64,000 nucleotides of DNA. It comes from Streptomyces sp. CB02366. GTDB taxonomy: Bacteria > Actinomycetota > Actinomycetes > Streptomycetales > Streptomycetaceae. Location: the NCBI RefSeq assembly GCF_001905905.1, contig NZ_LIVT01000003.1:62001-126000 (forward strand), in the 5' to 3' direction. Each line of letters begins with the position of its first letter. Position 1 is the first letter of the stretch. The notes below the pieces were generated by a model that saw only the letters and a program-made list of their open reading frames with translations, made no database searches and was not told where the DNA came from. The translations under genes and the position numbers were made by a program. This document shows positions 43,769-52,350 of the stretch, one piece after another.

Positions 43769-45235
43769 TCAGTGCACGCCCACGCCGGCGGCGGCCGGGA
43801 CCACGTGCTCGCCGTGCACCGGGGGTTCGTCCGCCGGGTCGGGCTTGCGGCCGAAGTGGTTGAAGGCGAGGTTCAGCACGATCGCCACCACGCAGCCGGT
43901 GGAGATGCCCGAGTCGAGGACGACCAGCAGGTCCTCGGGGAAGGCGTGGTAGAACTGCGGCGCGGCGATCGGGATCAGGCCGATGCCCACGGCCGCCGCC
44001 ACGATCAGGGCGTTCTCGCCCTTCTCCAGGGCGGCGGTGGCCAGGGTCTGGATACCGCTGGCCGCGACCGTGCCGAACAGGACGATGCCCGCACCGCCGA
44101 GGACCGGCAGCGGTACGAGGGCGATGACCGAGGCGGCGACCGGGACGAGGCCGAGCAGGATCAGGATCACGCCGCCCGCCGCGACGACGAAGCGGCTGCG
44201 GATCTTGGTCATGGCGACGAGGCCGACGTTCTGGGCGAAGGCGCTGCACATGAAGCCGTTGAAGATCGGGCTGATGGCGCTGCCGAGGGTGTCGGCGCGC
44301 AGGCCGCCCTCGATGATCTTCTCGTCGGCCGGGCGGTCCACGATCTTTCCGAGGGCCAGCATGTCCGCGGTGGACTCGGTCATGCAGACCAGCATCACGA
44401 TGCACATGGAGATGATGGCGGCGACCTCGAACTGCGGGGCGCCGAAGGCGAAGGGCGTCGGGAAGCCGACCACGTCGGCCTCCTTGATGGCGCCGAAGTC
44501 GGTGATGCCCGCGGGGATGGCGAGGAGCGTGCCGATGATCAGGCCGAGCAGGATCGCGATCTGCTGGAGGAAGCCGCGCAGGAGTTTGCGCAGGGCCAGC
44601 ACGATCACCAGGGTCACGGCGGCCATGGTGATGTTGGTCATCGAGCCGTAGTCGTCGGCCTTCGCGTTGCCGCCCTGCGACCAGTTGAAGGCGACCGGGA
44701 GGAGTGAGACGCCGATCAGGGTGATCACGGTGCCGGTCACGACGGGCGGGAAGAAGCGCACCAGTTTGCAGAAGTACGGGGCGAGGACGAAGCCGAGGAG
44801 GCTCGCGACGATGATCGCGCCGAAGATGACGGCTATCCCGTCGTGTCCCCGGTCCTTGCCTATCGCGATCATCGGGGCGACGCCGGCGAACGAGACGCCG
44901 TTGACGAAGGGCAGCCGGGCGCCGACCTTCCAGAAGCCGATGGTCTGGAGCAGGGTGGCGATCCCCGCGGTGAACAGGCTCGCCCCCATCAGGAAGGCGG
45001 TCTCCTTGGCGGTGAGGCCGACGGCCGGCCCCACGATGAGCGGCGGGGCCACCACACCCGCGTACATGGCGGCCACGTGCTGGAGGCCGCTGGTGAACAT
45101 CTTCAGCGGGGGGAGGGTCTCGTCGACCGGATGCTTCCGGCCGTCCACTGCTGCTTCTGCTTCTGCGGCGGCGTCGTCCGTCACGTCGGGGGCGGCTGGA
45201 TCTGCGTCTTTGCGAAACCTGGGCTTAGCGGCCAC
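43769..45235 (-). CDS. NCS2-family xanthine/uracil permease
   Basis: A 488-residue purine:H+ symporter with about 12-14 helices. Family landmarks are LQHVAAMYAGVVAPPLIVG in TM1, the motif QNVGLVAMTK and TESTADMLALGKI upstream of it. The GTG at 45235 is preceded by GGAGG. It follows the 8-oxoguanine deaminase gene after a terminator and a 316-bp gap, so it has its own promoter. Substrate xanthine or urate is likely from motif and context. Confidence 0.9.
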   Translation of the reverse strand: MAAKPRFRKDADPAAPDVTDDAAAEAEAAVDGRKHPVDETLPPLKMFTSGLQHVAAMYAGVVAPPLIVGPAVGLTAKETAFLMGASLFTAGIATLLQTIGFWKVGARLPFVNGVSFAGVAPMIAIGKDRGHDGIAVIFGAIIVASLLGFVLAPYFCKLVRFFPPVVTGTVITLIGVSLLPVAFNWSQGGNAKADDYGSMTNITMAAVTLVIVLALRKLLRGFLQQIAILLGLIIGTLLAIPAGITDFGAIKEADVVGFPTPFAFGAPQFEVAAIISMCIVMLVCMTESTADMLALGKIVDRPADEKIIEGGLRADTLGSAISPIFNGFMCSAFAQNVGLVAMTKIRSRFVVAAGGVILILLGLVPVAASVIALVPLPVLGGAGIVLFGTVAASGIQTLATAALEKGENALIVAAAVGIGLIPIAAPQFYHAFPEDLLVVLDSGISTGCVVAIVLNLAFNHFGRKPDPADEPPVHGEHVVPAAAGVGVH

Positions 45236-45551
45236 GGCGGTTCCTCCGGTCGGTTACACGTCGTCGGCGACGTGGGGTTCAGGGAGGTGGTGCGTAAGTG
45301 GTGCGGTGGGGCTTGCGGCTCTCTCAGGTGGTGCAGGTCGTGCAGAAGGGGGTACGGGGTGCGCACGCGGAGGTGGGCGCGGGCAGCGTTCATCACCGGT
45401 CCGGCGGGCGCGCGCTGGGCGTGCGCCCGCCGGACCGGCTGCCGCGGACCCCGCTCGGGTCCACGGCGGCCGGTCTCGGGCCGTCCCCCTCGACCGGCCG
45501 GTCGGGGATGTCCGCGCGGAGCCGGGCTCCGGCGGGGGGGGCCGCGCGGGG
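45236..45551. other. Intergenic region upstream of the NCS2 permease (316 bp)
   Basis: It holds the strong deaminase terminator (45396-45438) and presumably the permease promoter. GGTGGTGC-type words recur around 45288-45360. No motif-1 or motif-2 palindrome is present. Confidence 0.5.
45396..45438 (-). terminator. Terminator of the urate operon
   Basis: A perfect 16-bp stem (CCGGTCCGGCGGGCGC and its complement) with an 11-nt loop, about 113 bp downstream of the 8-oxoguanine deaminase stop on the minus strand. Confidence 0.6.
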
Positions 45552-46940
45552 TCAGGCTCCGGCGGCGATCCGCGCGAGGCGGCGGGCCTCGTCGCGGGTG
45601 TCACGGGCGATGGCGTCCTCGTCCACCGTGGTGAGGCGGCCGTCCTCGACGACCGGTTCGCCGTCGACGAGGGAGAGGGTCACCGGGGCGGCCGCGCCGA
45701 AGACGAGCGCGGTCACCGGGTCGGCGATCGAGGAGTGGGCCAGGGTGTCCAGCTTCCACAGGACGAGGTCGGCGAGCTTGCCGGCCTCCAGGGAGCCGAT
45801 CTGGTCGGCGCGGCCCAGCACCCGGGCTCCGCCGAAGGTCCCGAGGCGCAGGGCCTGGCGGGCGTCGAGGGCCTTCTCGCGGTGGGCGCCGAGACGGTTG
45901 ATGAGCAGGGCGTTGCGCAGCTCGGTGTGGAGTTCGCCGGACTCGTTGGAGGCGGTGCCGTCCACGCCGAGGCCGACCGGCACCCCGGCGGCGAGCATGT
46001 CGGGGACGCGGGCGATCCCGGCGGCGAGGCGGGCGTTGGAGGAGGGGCAGTGGGCGACGCCGGTGCCCGTACGGGCGAAGGCGGCGATGTCGGAGTCGTT
46101 CATGTGGACGCAGTGCGCCATCCACACGTCGTCGCCGAGCCAGCCGGTCGACTCGAAGTAGTCGGTCGGCCCCATCCCGAACAGCTCCTTGCAGAACTGC
46201 TCCTCCTCGACGGTCTCCGAACCGTGGGTGTGCAGCCGTACGCCCTTGCGCCGGGCCAGCTCCGCGCCCTGGCGCATCAGTTCGGTGGAGACGGAGAAGG
46301 GCGAGCAGGGGGCGACGGCGACCTGGGTCATGGCGTCGAAGGAGGCGTCGTGGTGGGCGTCGACGGTGGCCTCGGTGGCGGCGAGCGCGCCCTCCAGGCT
46401 CTCCACGGCGAAGTCCGGGGGCAGGCCGCCGTCCTTCTCGCCGCGGTCCATGGAGCCCCGGGCGAGGGTGAACCGTACGCCCATCTCGCGGGCGGCGCCG
46501 ATGATCGCGCCGGACAGGTCGCCGGAGCCCCGCGGGAAGACGTAGTGGTGGTCCATGGCGGTGGTGACGCCGCCGCGGGCCATCATGGCGAGCGAGCCCT
46601 GTGCGGCGGCGCGGGCCATCGGCTCGTCGATGCGCGCCCAGGTCGGGTAGAGGGCGACCAGCCAGTCGAAGAGGTTGTGGTCGGTGGCCAGGCCCCGGGT
46701 GATCCACTGGTAGAAGTGGTGGTGGGTGTTGACCAGGCCGGGGGTGGCGAGGTGCCCGGTGGCGTCGACGCGCCGGACGACCCCGGTGAGCCCCTCGGGC
46801 GCCCTGCCGGCGCCGATGGACTCGATGCGGTTGCCGGCCACCACGATGTGCCCGAAGGCGTACTCGGTGTCGTGGGCGTCGACGGTGGCGATCGAACAGT
46901 TCTCGATGACGATGCGCTGAGGGTCTGCCGAAGCTGCCAT
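45552..46940 (-). CDS. 8-oxoguanine deaminase
   Basis: A 462-residue amidohydrolase of the ATZ/TRZ group converting 8-oxoguanine to urate. Metal motif GLVNTHHHFYQWITRG, LHTHGSETVEEEQFCKELFG, VWMAHCVHMNDSD and LGVDGTASNESGEL match this family closely. ATG at 46940 has GGAAG upstream. It is the last gene of a minus-strand operon with uraD, uraH, urate oxidase and an NCS2 permease, so its urate product feeds directly into the pathway. A terminator follows. Confidence 0.88.
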   Translation of the reverse strand: MAASADPQRIVIENCSIATVDAHDTEYAFGHIVVAGNRIESIGAGRAPEGLTGVVRRVDATGHLATPGLVNTHHHFYQWITRGLATDHNLFDWLVALYPTWARIDEPMARAAAQGSLAMMARGGVTTAMDHHYVFPRGSGDLSGAIIGAAREMGVRFTLARGSMDRGEKDGGLPPDFAVESLEGALAATEATVDAHHDASFDAMTQVAVAPCSPFSVSTELMRQGAELARRKGVRLHTHGSETVEEEQFCKELFGMGPTDYFESTGWLGDDVWMAHCVHMNDSDIAAFARTGTGVAHCPSSNARLAAGIARVPDMLAAGVPVGLGVDGTASNESGELHTELRNALLINRLGAHREKALDARQALRLGTFGGARVLGRADQIGSLEAGKLADLVLWKLDTLAHSSIADPVTALVFGAAAPVTLSLVDGEPVVEDGRLTTVDEDAIARDTRDEARRLARIAAGA

Positions 46941-46985
46941 GGCGCTTCCTTCTTCTCTCTGTGGCGATGCGGGCACGGCAGGACC

Positions 46986-48389
46986 CTAGGAGGATTTGAG
47001 TGCCACAGCGGTGCGGCTGTGGGTGCCGAGATGATGGAAGAACAGGTTGAGCACGACCGCGACCAGGGCTCCCGCGCTGATCCCGGAACCGAGGACGGTC
47101 TGCGCCCAGGCCGGGAACCCGGCGTAGAAGGCGGGCGCGGCGAGCGGGATGATGCCCGCGCCGAGCGCGACGGCGACCAGGATGATGTTGGAGCTGTCGT
47201 CGAGGCCGGCTTCGGCGAGCGTACGGATGCCGCTGACCGCGATGGAGCCGAAGAGGACGATGCCGGCGCCGCCGAGGACGGGCATCGGGACGAGCGAGAC
47301 GACCGCGCCGAGCACCGGGAAGGCGCCGAGGACCAGGAGCGCTCCGCCCGCCGCCGCCACGACGTACCGGCTGCGGACCCGGGTCAGCGAGACGACGCCG
47401 ACGTTCTGGGCGAAGGCGCTGGTGGGGAAGGAGCCGAAGACGGGGCCGAGGAGGGTGGCGATGCCGTCCGTGCGCAGTCCGCGGGTGATGGTGCGCCCGT
47501 CGGTGCGGCGGTCGCAGATCTCGCCGAGGGCCAGCATCCCGGCCGACGACTCCGTCATCAGGACCAGCATGACGATGCAGAGCGAGAGGATCGCGGCGGG
47601 CTGGAACTCCGGTGCGCCGAAGGCGAAGGGGGTCGGCAGGGCGGCCAGCGGCGCGGACCTCAGCGCGGAGAAGTCGGCCATGCCGAACGGGATGGCGGCC
47701 AGCGTTCCGACGAACATCCCCATGAGCAGGGCCACTTGCTTGAGGAAGCCGCGGCCGAAGCGCTGGATGAACAGGATCACGGCGAGGGTGAAGGCTGCCA
47801 GCGCCAGGTACTTCATGGCGCCGAAGTCGTCGGCGGTGGCGTCGCCGCCCTGCGCCCAGGCGACCGGTACGGGCATGAGGGTGACGCCGATGAGGGTGAT
47901 GACCACCCCGGTGACCAGGGGCGGGAAGAAGCGCAGCAGTCGGCCGAAGAACGGTCCGACCGCCAGGCAGAAGACGCCTGCGACGATCACCGCCCCGTAG
48001 ATCGCGGGGAGTTGGCGTCCCGGCGCACTGGTCTCGGCGATGGCGAGCATCGGTGCGATCCCGGCGGAGGAGGCCGCGTTGACGAAGGGGAGCCGGTTGC
48101 CCGCGAAGCGGCCGAGCCCGACGGTCTGCAGGACGGTGGCGAGTCCGGCGATCAGGAGGCTCGCCGCGATGAGCCGGGTCATGCCGGCGGTGTCCAGGCC
48201 CACGGCCTGGCCGATGATCAGCGGAGGGGTGACGACGCCCGCGTACATGGCGGCGATGTGCTGGAGTGCGGCGGGGACGAGCCGCGCCGGCGGAAGCTTC
48301 TCGTCGACCGGGTGGACTGCCGTGCCGGCGAGGGTTTTCGAGGGGTCTTTGCCTGGGCCTTCGGCCGGCCCCGTTGCAGGCTGTGCCAT
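46986..48389 (-). CDS. NCS2-family urate/xanthine permease
   Basis: A 467-residue symporter similar to the other NCS2 permease in the window: LQHIAAMYAGVVTPPLIIGQ, TESSAGMLALGEI and the QNVGVVSLTR motif. ATG at 48389 has GGAGG eight bases upstream; an earlier in-frame ATG would add 21 low-complexity residues. It lies 67 bp after urate oxidase and 45 bp before the deaminase gene, in the urate operon, so urate uptake is the likely role. Confidence 0.9.
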   Translation of the reverse strand: MAQPATGPAEGPGKDPSKTLAGTAVHPVDEKLPPARLVPAALQHIAAMYAGVVTPPLIIGQAVGLDTAGMTRLIAASLLIAGLATVLQTVGLGRFAGNRLPFVNAASSAGIAPMLAIAETSAPGRQLPAIYGAVIVAGVFCLAVGPFFGRLLRFFPPLVTGVVITLIGVTLMPVPVAWAQGGDATADDFGAMKYLALAAFTLAVILFIQRFGRGFLKQVALLMGMFVGTLAAIPFGMADFSALRSAPLAALPTPFAFGAPEFQPAAILSLCIVMLVLMTESSAGMLALGEICDRRTDGRTITRGLRTDGIATLLGPVFGSFPTSAFAQNVGVVSLTRVRSRYVVAAAGGALLVLGAFPVLGAVVSLVPMPVLGGAGIVLFGSIAVSGIRTLAEAGLDDSSNIILVAVALGAGIIPLAAPAFYAGFPAWAQTVLGSGISAGALVAVVLNLFFHHLGTHSRTAVALKSS

Positions 48390-48456
48390 GGGTGTTCCCT
48401 CCGGGTGACCGGCCGCCGCCCGTCTGCGGGCGGGCGGCGGCCGGTTCAGCACCGCG

Positions 48457-49380
48457 TCAGAGGTTGGTCATGTCGACCGGGATCTTCGGCTCGACGCCGT
48501 CCCGGAGCACGGTGGCCTCGATCAGACCGTAGGGACGGTCCGCCGCGAAGTAGACCTCGTTGTCGTTCTTGAGGCCGAACGGTTCGAGGTCCACCAGGAA
48601 ATGGTGGTTGTTCGGCAGCGAGAAGCGGATCTCGTCGATCTCGCTGCGGCTGTTGATGATCCGCGAACCCATCTGGTACAGGGTCTGCTGGAGCGAGAGG
48701 GAGTACGTCTCGGCGAAGGCCTGGAGCATGTGCTTGCGCGCCTGCTCGTAGGACTTCTCCCAGTTCGGCATGGACTGCTCGTCGCTGGTCCAGTTGTAGC
48801 GCCAGCGGGCGGAGACGTCGGTCGCCAGGATGCGGTCGTACGCCTCCTTCAGCGTCGTGTACTTGTCCTTGACGTAGCCCCAGAACTCGGAGTTGGTCGA
48901 GTTCATCACGGTGAGGTCCTTGAGGCCGGAGACGACCTCCCAGCTCTCGCCGTCATAGGTGATCTGGGTGACGCGGGTCTCCTGGCCCTTGCGGGCGAAG
49001 GAGTGCTTGACCTCGTCGGCGCCGATGAACTTCGAGTTGCCGTCGGAGGTCGCGATGCGCTCCCAGGCGTACTCCTCGATCCGGATGCGGGCGCGGTGGA
49101 TGGGCTCCTGCGAGGTGACGAAGTGCCGGGCGAGGTGGATGCCGAACTGCTCGGCGGACTCGATCCCGTGCTCCTTGGCGAACGCGAACACCGTGTTCTT
49201 GGTGGTGTCGGTCGGCAGGACGTTGGCGTTGGAGCCGGAGTAGTGGACGTCGTCCATGTCGCCGGAGAGGGCGACCGAGACGTTCAGGTCCTTGATGTGG
49301 TGGGTGTCGCCGTCCCGCACGATCTTGACGACGCGGTTCTCTGCTTTGCCGTACTGGTTCTGGCCGAGAATCGTGGGCAT
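48457..49380 (-). CDS. uox: Urate oxidase (uricase)
   Basis: A 307-residue cofactor-free oxidase converting urate and O2 to 5-hydroxyisourate and H2O2. Two T-fold repeats are visible: NQYGKAENRVVKIVRD, LPTDTTKNTVFAFAKEHG with the active-site Thr, the MNSTNSEFWGYVKDKYTTLK segment and FSLPNNHHFLVDLEPFG near the C-terminus. It begins 7 bp after the HIU-hydrolase stop in the urate operon. H2O2 production explains the matching operator on the catalase gene. Confidence 0.96.
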   Translation of the reverse strand: MPTILGQNQYGKAENRVVKIVRDGDTHHIKDLNVSVALSGDMDDVHYSGSNANVLPTDTTKNTVFAFAKEHGIESAEQFGIHLARHFVTSQEPIHRARIRIEEYAWERIATSDGNSKFIGADEVKHSFARKGQETRVTQITYDGESWEVVSGLKDLTVMNSTNSEFWGYVKDKYTTLKEAYDRILATDVSARWRYNWTSDEQSMPNWEKSYEQARKHMLQAFAETYSLSLQQTLYQMGSRIINSRSEIDEIRFSLPNNHHFLVDLEPFGLKNDNEVYFAADRPYGLIEATVLRDGVEPKIPVDMTNL

Positions 49381-49387
49381 GTCGGTG

Positions 49388-49777
49388 CTAGCTCCCTCGG
49401 TAAACGGAGTAGCCGAACGGGTTGAGCAGCAGCGGTACGTGGTAGTGCTCGCCCGGGACGACCGCGAACGCGATGGTCACCTCGGGGAAGAACGCGCCGC
49501 TGTCCCTTACGCGGGGGGCGTCCTGCTGCGCCTCGGCTTGCTTCTTGGAAAAGTACGTCTCGGTGTCGAAGTCGAGGCGTACGTGGGTGGTTCCCTCCGG
49601 CAGGGCCGGGAGGTCCTTGCAACGTCCGTCCGCATCGGTGGCGGAGGCTCCGAGCGTGACGTACGGTGCGTCGCTTCCGCCGCGGGCGGCGAGCGAGACG
49701 GCGACGGACGCGGCGGGGCGGCCGATGCTGGTGTCCAGGATGTGGGTGGACACCGATGCGGTCGTGTCGGTACTCAA
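49388..49777 (-). CDS. uraH: 5-hydroxyisourate hydrolase
   Basis: A 129-residue transthyretin-like enzyme hydrolysing 5-hydroxyisourate to OHCU. N-terminal STHILDTSIGRPAASVAVSL, KDLPALPEGTTHVRLDFDTE and C-terminal YHVPLLLNPFGYSVYRGS (the YRGS tail) are diagnostic. The start is most likely TTG at 49777, nine bases after GAGGAG; an in-frame GTG at 49786 is too close to that site. It lies between OHCU decarboxylase (20 bp upstream) and urate oxidase. Confidence 0.93.
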   Translation of the reverse strand: MSTDTTASVSTHILDTSIGRPAASVAVSLAARGGSDAPYVTLGASATDADGRCKDLPALPEGTTHVRLDFDTETYFSKKQAEAQQDAPRVRDSGAFFPEVTIAFAVVPGEHYHVPLLLNPFGYSVYRGS

Positions 49778-49797
49778 GACCGTCACTCTCCTCGATC

Positions 49798-50334
49798 TCA
49801 AGAGTCCTGTGCGGGAGCGTCCTCTGCGAGGGCCTCCGTCACGAGACGGGTCAGCCGGATGCGGTTGATCTTGCCCAGTTCGGTGCGCACGATCTCCCGC
49901 TCCCGCTCGGGCGTGTTCCCGATCCGGGTCTTCACCGCGTCGCGCATCTGCTCGCCGGTGGCTCCGGTGGCGCAGATCAGGAAGACGTGTCCGAACCGTT
50001 CCTGGTAGGCCAGGTTCAGTTCGAGCATCTCGGTCTTGAGCTCCTCGGAGGCGCCGGCCATGCCCCGCTGCTCGCGGGAGGAGGTCGGGTCGCCGGGCTT
50101 CGGGCGGCCGATCGGCGGGTGGCCCGCCATCGCGTCGGCCAGGTCCGCCGCGGTGAGCCGCGCGGTGGCGGCGTCGCTCGCGGCGAGCAGGGCTTCTTCG
50201 GTGGCGTACGGGCGCCCGGCGAGGATGGTGCTTCCCCAGGTCGCACTGGCACACACCTCGTGCAGTACGGGGGTGGCCTCGCCGTCCGCCAGGGCGTTGA
50301 ACCGGGTGAGGCCCGGTGTGGAGCTCGACGTCAC
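49798..50334 (-). CDS. uraD: 2-oxo-4-hydroxy-4-carboxy-5-ureidoimidazoline decarboxylase
   Basis: A 178-residue enzyme giving (S)-allantoin from OHCU. Key segments are GLTRFNALADGEATPVLHEV, the catalytic His in AGHPPIGRPK and FGHVFLICATGATGEQM. GTG at 50334 is preceded by GGAGG, which decides it over a longer frame. It is the first gene of the urate operon. Its promoter (minus: TTGACG 50406-50411, 17 bp, TTAGCT 50383-50388) is overlapped by a motif-1 operator. Confidence 0.93.
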   Translation of the reverse strand: MTSSSTPGLTRFNALADGEATPVLHEVCASATWGSTILAGRPYATEEALLAASDAATARLTAADLADAMAGHPPIGRPKPGDPTSSREQRGMAGASEELKTEMLELNLAYQERFGHVFLICATGATGEQMRDAVKTRIGNTPEREREIVRTELGKINRIRLTRLVTEALAEDAPAQDS

Positions 50335-50406
50335 GGGAGCCTCCGTGGCTGTTTTTCGCTGTGCGTTGTTCGGGCTGCGGATAGCTAACGCCCTCGACAA
50401 CACGAC

Positions 50407-50423
50407 GTCAACAGTTTGTTGAA
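50407..50423 (-). promoter_or_regulatory. Motif-1 operator at the uraD promoter
   Basis: On the minus strand it reads TTCAACAAACTGTTGAC, with the right arm overlapping the -35 TTGACG. It is identical over a 20-nt core to the katA promoter site. Confidence 0.75.
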
Positions 50424-50438
50424 ATCTCGCGAACGAAG

Positions 50439-50472
50439 AAAGCCGCCGTCCCGGCATGCGGACGGCGGCTTT
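50439..50472 (-). terminator. Terminator of the HTH_22 regulator gene
   Basis: A perfect 13-bp stem (AAAGCCGCCGTCC with GGACGGCGGCTTT) and 8-nt loop, 17 bp after the regulator stop. The stem ends provide A/T tracts on both strands. Confidence 0.85.
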
Positions 50473-50489
50473 CCCCTGCGGTCGGCCAA

Positions 50490-50927
50490 CTACTCGCCCT
50501 TGGCCGCATGTTCCCGGTTCAGGTAGTTGTACACGGTGAATCTGGAGACGCCCAGAGCGCCCGCGACCGTCTCCACGCCGTGCCGCACCGAGAAGGCGCC
50601 GCGCGCCTCCAGCATCCGGACGACGGACTGCTTGGCCTTCCGGTCCAGGTCGGCGAGCGGCATCCCGTGCCGCCGTTCCATCGCGGCGAGGATGTGGTCC
50701 AGCGAGTCGGAGAGCTGGGGAAGCCGTACGGCCACGACGTCCCTCCCCTCCCAGGCGAGGACGACGTCGTCCTGCTCGGCCCGGTCCGGCCCCAGCAGCT
50801 CCGCGCCCATCGCGTCGACGAGCGGCTTCACGGCCGCCACGAGGGGATGGTCGAGCCCGGCCGGCAGGCGGCCCGCCGCCGGAGAGGGGACGTCGGCGGC
50901 AGGGGGGTGATCGACGGGCCCGGTCAC
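50490..50927 (-). CDS. HTH_22 (YheO/DauR-type) regulator, short form
   Basis: A 145-residue protein. The C-terminus is a clear HTH_22 domain (DRKAKQSVVRMLEARGAFSV, VAGALGVSRFTVYNYLNREH). The first 80 residues (LVAAVKPLVDAMGAELLGPD, DDVVLAWEGRDVVAVRLPQL) form a small domain in place of the longer PAS-like sensor of YheO/DauR. GTG at 50927 overlaps the stop of the upstream gene (GTGA). It is directly upstream of the urate operon, separated by a terminator and a motif-1 operator, and is a candidate regulator of it. Confidence 0.8.
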   Translation of the reverse strand: MTGPVDHPPAADVPSPAAGRLPAGLDHPLVAAVKPLVDAMGAELLGPDRAEQDDVVLAWEGRDVVAVRLPQLSDSLDHILAAMERRHGMPLADLDRKAKQSVVRMLEARGAFSVRHGVETVAGALGVSRFTVYNYLNREHAAKGE

Positions 50928-51175
50928 GGCGCGTCCCCCTCGATCACGTTCACCTGGAGCGAGACCCGGGTGGCGCCCGCGGCCAGGGCCCGGCGCAGCA
51001 GGGAGTCCACGGCGGTGAGCACCTCGTCCGCCCCCCCTTCCGCGGTGTTGCCGAAGGGGCCGACGTCGACGGCGTCCAGCTCGGCGGCCTGGATCACCTC
51101 GCGGGCCACCACCGCGTGGGTGGGCGCCTCGTCGAGATCGAACGGCTCGGTGGTGAATTCCACCCTCAAGCGCAC
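50924..51175 (-). CDS. Thiamine-binding-protein-like (MTH1187/YkoF-type) small protein
   Basis: An 83-residue ferredoxin-like-fold protein. MRLRVEFTTEPFDLDEAPTH, GPFGNTAEGGADEVLTAVDS and a C-terminal GATRVSLQVNVIEGD match the MTH1187/Thiamine_BP layout in order and length. It is translationally coupled to the HTH_22 regulator and may supply its ligand sensing; thiamine binding itself is unproven. It matters here because glyoxylate carboligase needs thiamine diphosphate. Confidence 0.6.
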   Translation of the reverse strand: MRLRVEFTTEPFDLDEAPTHAVVAREVIQAAELDAVDVGPFGNTAEGGADEVLTAVDSLLRRALAAGATRVSLQVNVIEGDAP

Positions 51176-51370
51176 TGTGCCTCCATGGTGTCCGCGCCCC
51201 GGGTGCGGGCCCCCGCGGCTCGGCCACGACTGTAGCCGCTGGACGGATTCCCGCCCCGGTCCGCGCGGGGCCCGCCCGCGGCGGCAGCGGGGGGCGGGCC
51301 CCGGAGGCGGGCGACAGGCGGAGCGATTTCACCGGCACCTCTTGACAGCCCCGCCGCCCGCCGGGCAATC

Positions 51371-51385
51371 TTCCGTTAAGCAGAA
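51371..51385 (+). promoter_or_regulatory. Motif-2 operator, distal copy at hyi
   Basis: TTCCGTTAAGCAGAA begins at the end of the predicted -10 (CAATCT, 51366-51371; -35 TTGACA, 51342-51347; 18-bp spacer). Confidence 0.65.
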
Positions 51386-51391
51386 AGAAAC

Positions 51392-51406
51392 TTCCGCAAT
51401 ACGGAA
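51392..51406 (+). promoter_or_regulatory. Motif-2 operator, proximal copy at hyi
   Basis: TTCCGCAATACGGAA, a near-perfect palindrome, 21 bp centre to centre from the distal copy. It runs into the ribosome site GGAAGGAG. Confidence 0.7.
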
Positions 51407-51423
51407 GGAGCGCCGACATCCTC

Positions 51424-52263
51424 ATGGGATACCCGGACCAGCGCTTCGATGTGAACCTTTCGATCCTCTTCACGGAACTCCCGCTCCTGGAGCGCCCCGC
51501 GGCAGCCGCCGCGGCCGGCTTCACGGCGGTCGAGCTGTGGTGGCCCTGGATCGAGACCCCCACCCCGCCGCAGGCCGAGCTCGACGCCCTCAAGAAGGCG
51601 CTCGACGAGGCCGGCACCCGGCTGGTGGGGCTGAACTTCTACGCCGGACGGCTCCCCGGCCCCGACCGCGGCGCGCTCTCCGTGCCCGGTGAGGAGTCGG
51701 ACCGCTTCCGCGCCAACATCGAGGTGGCGGCCGACTTCGCCGCCTCGGTGGGCTGCACGGCGCTCAACGCGCTGTACGGCAACCGCGTCGAGGGCGCCGA
51801 CCCGCAGGTCCAGGACGCGCTCGCGCTGGAGAACCTGGTCCTGGCCGCCCGCGCCGCGGACCGGATCGGGGCGATCCTGCTCGTCGAGGCCCTGAACAAG
51901 CCCGAGTCGCCGCTCTACCCGCTGGTCGGCGCACCGGCCGCGATCGAGGTCGTCGACAAGGTCAACGCGGCGACGGGCCTCGGGAACGCCAAGTTCCTGC
52001 TGGACCTCTACCACCTGTCGATGAACGGCGAGGACCTGAGCCAGGTGATCAAGGCGTACACCGCCAGGACCGGCCACGTCCAGATCGCCGACAACCCGGG
52101 GCGCGGCGCGCCGGGTACCGGTTCGCTCCCGCTGGAGCGGCTGCTCGACGAGCTGAAGGCCGCCGGGTACACGGGCCGGGTCGGCCTGGAGTACAAGCCG
52201 GGCGACCGGCCGAGCGCGGAGGCGTTCGACTGGCTCCCGGCATCGGCCCGGGCGGACCGCTGA
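51424..52263 (+). CDS. hyi: Hydroxypyruvate isomerase (TIM-barrel)
   Basis: A 279-residue xylose-isomerase-like TIM barrel interconverting hydroxypyruvate and tartronate semialdehyde. N-terminal FDVNLSILFTELPLLERPAA, AGFTAVELWWPWIETPTPPQ, LLVEALNKPESPLYPL and FLLDLYHLSMNGEDL with metal-binding Glu/Asp/His, and RVGLEYKPG near the end are characteristic. It is followed by tartronate semialdehyde reductase after 87 bp with no clear promoter, so they form an operon. Two motif-2 operators precede it. Confidence 0.93.
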   Translation: MGYPDQRFDVNLSILFTELPLLERPAAAAAAGFTAVELWWPWIETPTPPQAELDALKKALDEAGTRLVGLNFYAGRLPGPDRGALSVPGEESDRFRANIEVAADFAASVGCTALNALYGNRVEGADPQVQDALALENLVLAARAADRIGAILLVEALNKPESPLYPLVGAPAAIEVVDKVNAATGLGNAKFLLDLYHLSMNGEDLSQVIKAYTARTGHVQIADNPGRGAPGTGSLPLERLLDELKAAGYTGRVGLEYKPGDRPSAEAFDWLPASARADR

Positions 52264-52350
52264 CCGGCTGACGGCCGCGCACGGGCAGGGGCGGCCTCGG
52301 GGGCCCGCCCGACCCCCTCACGTACACACGTTTTCCAGGAAGGCACCCTC

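Noticed and set aside
44667..48572. 1301-residue plus-strand open frame
   Set aside because: It is the antisense shadow of the permeases, deaminase and adjacent genes; low-complexity Gly/Arg/Glu composition typical of reversed high-GC codons, and all real motifs are on the minus strand.
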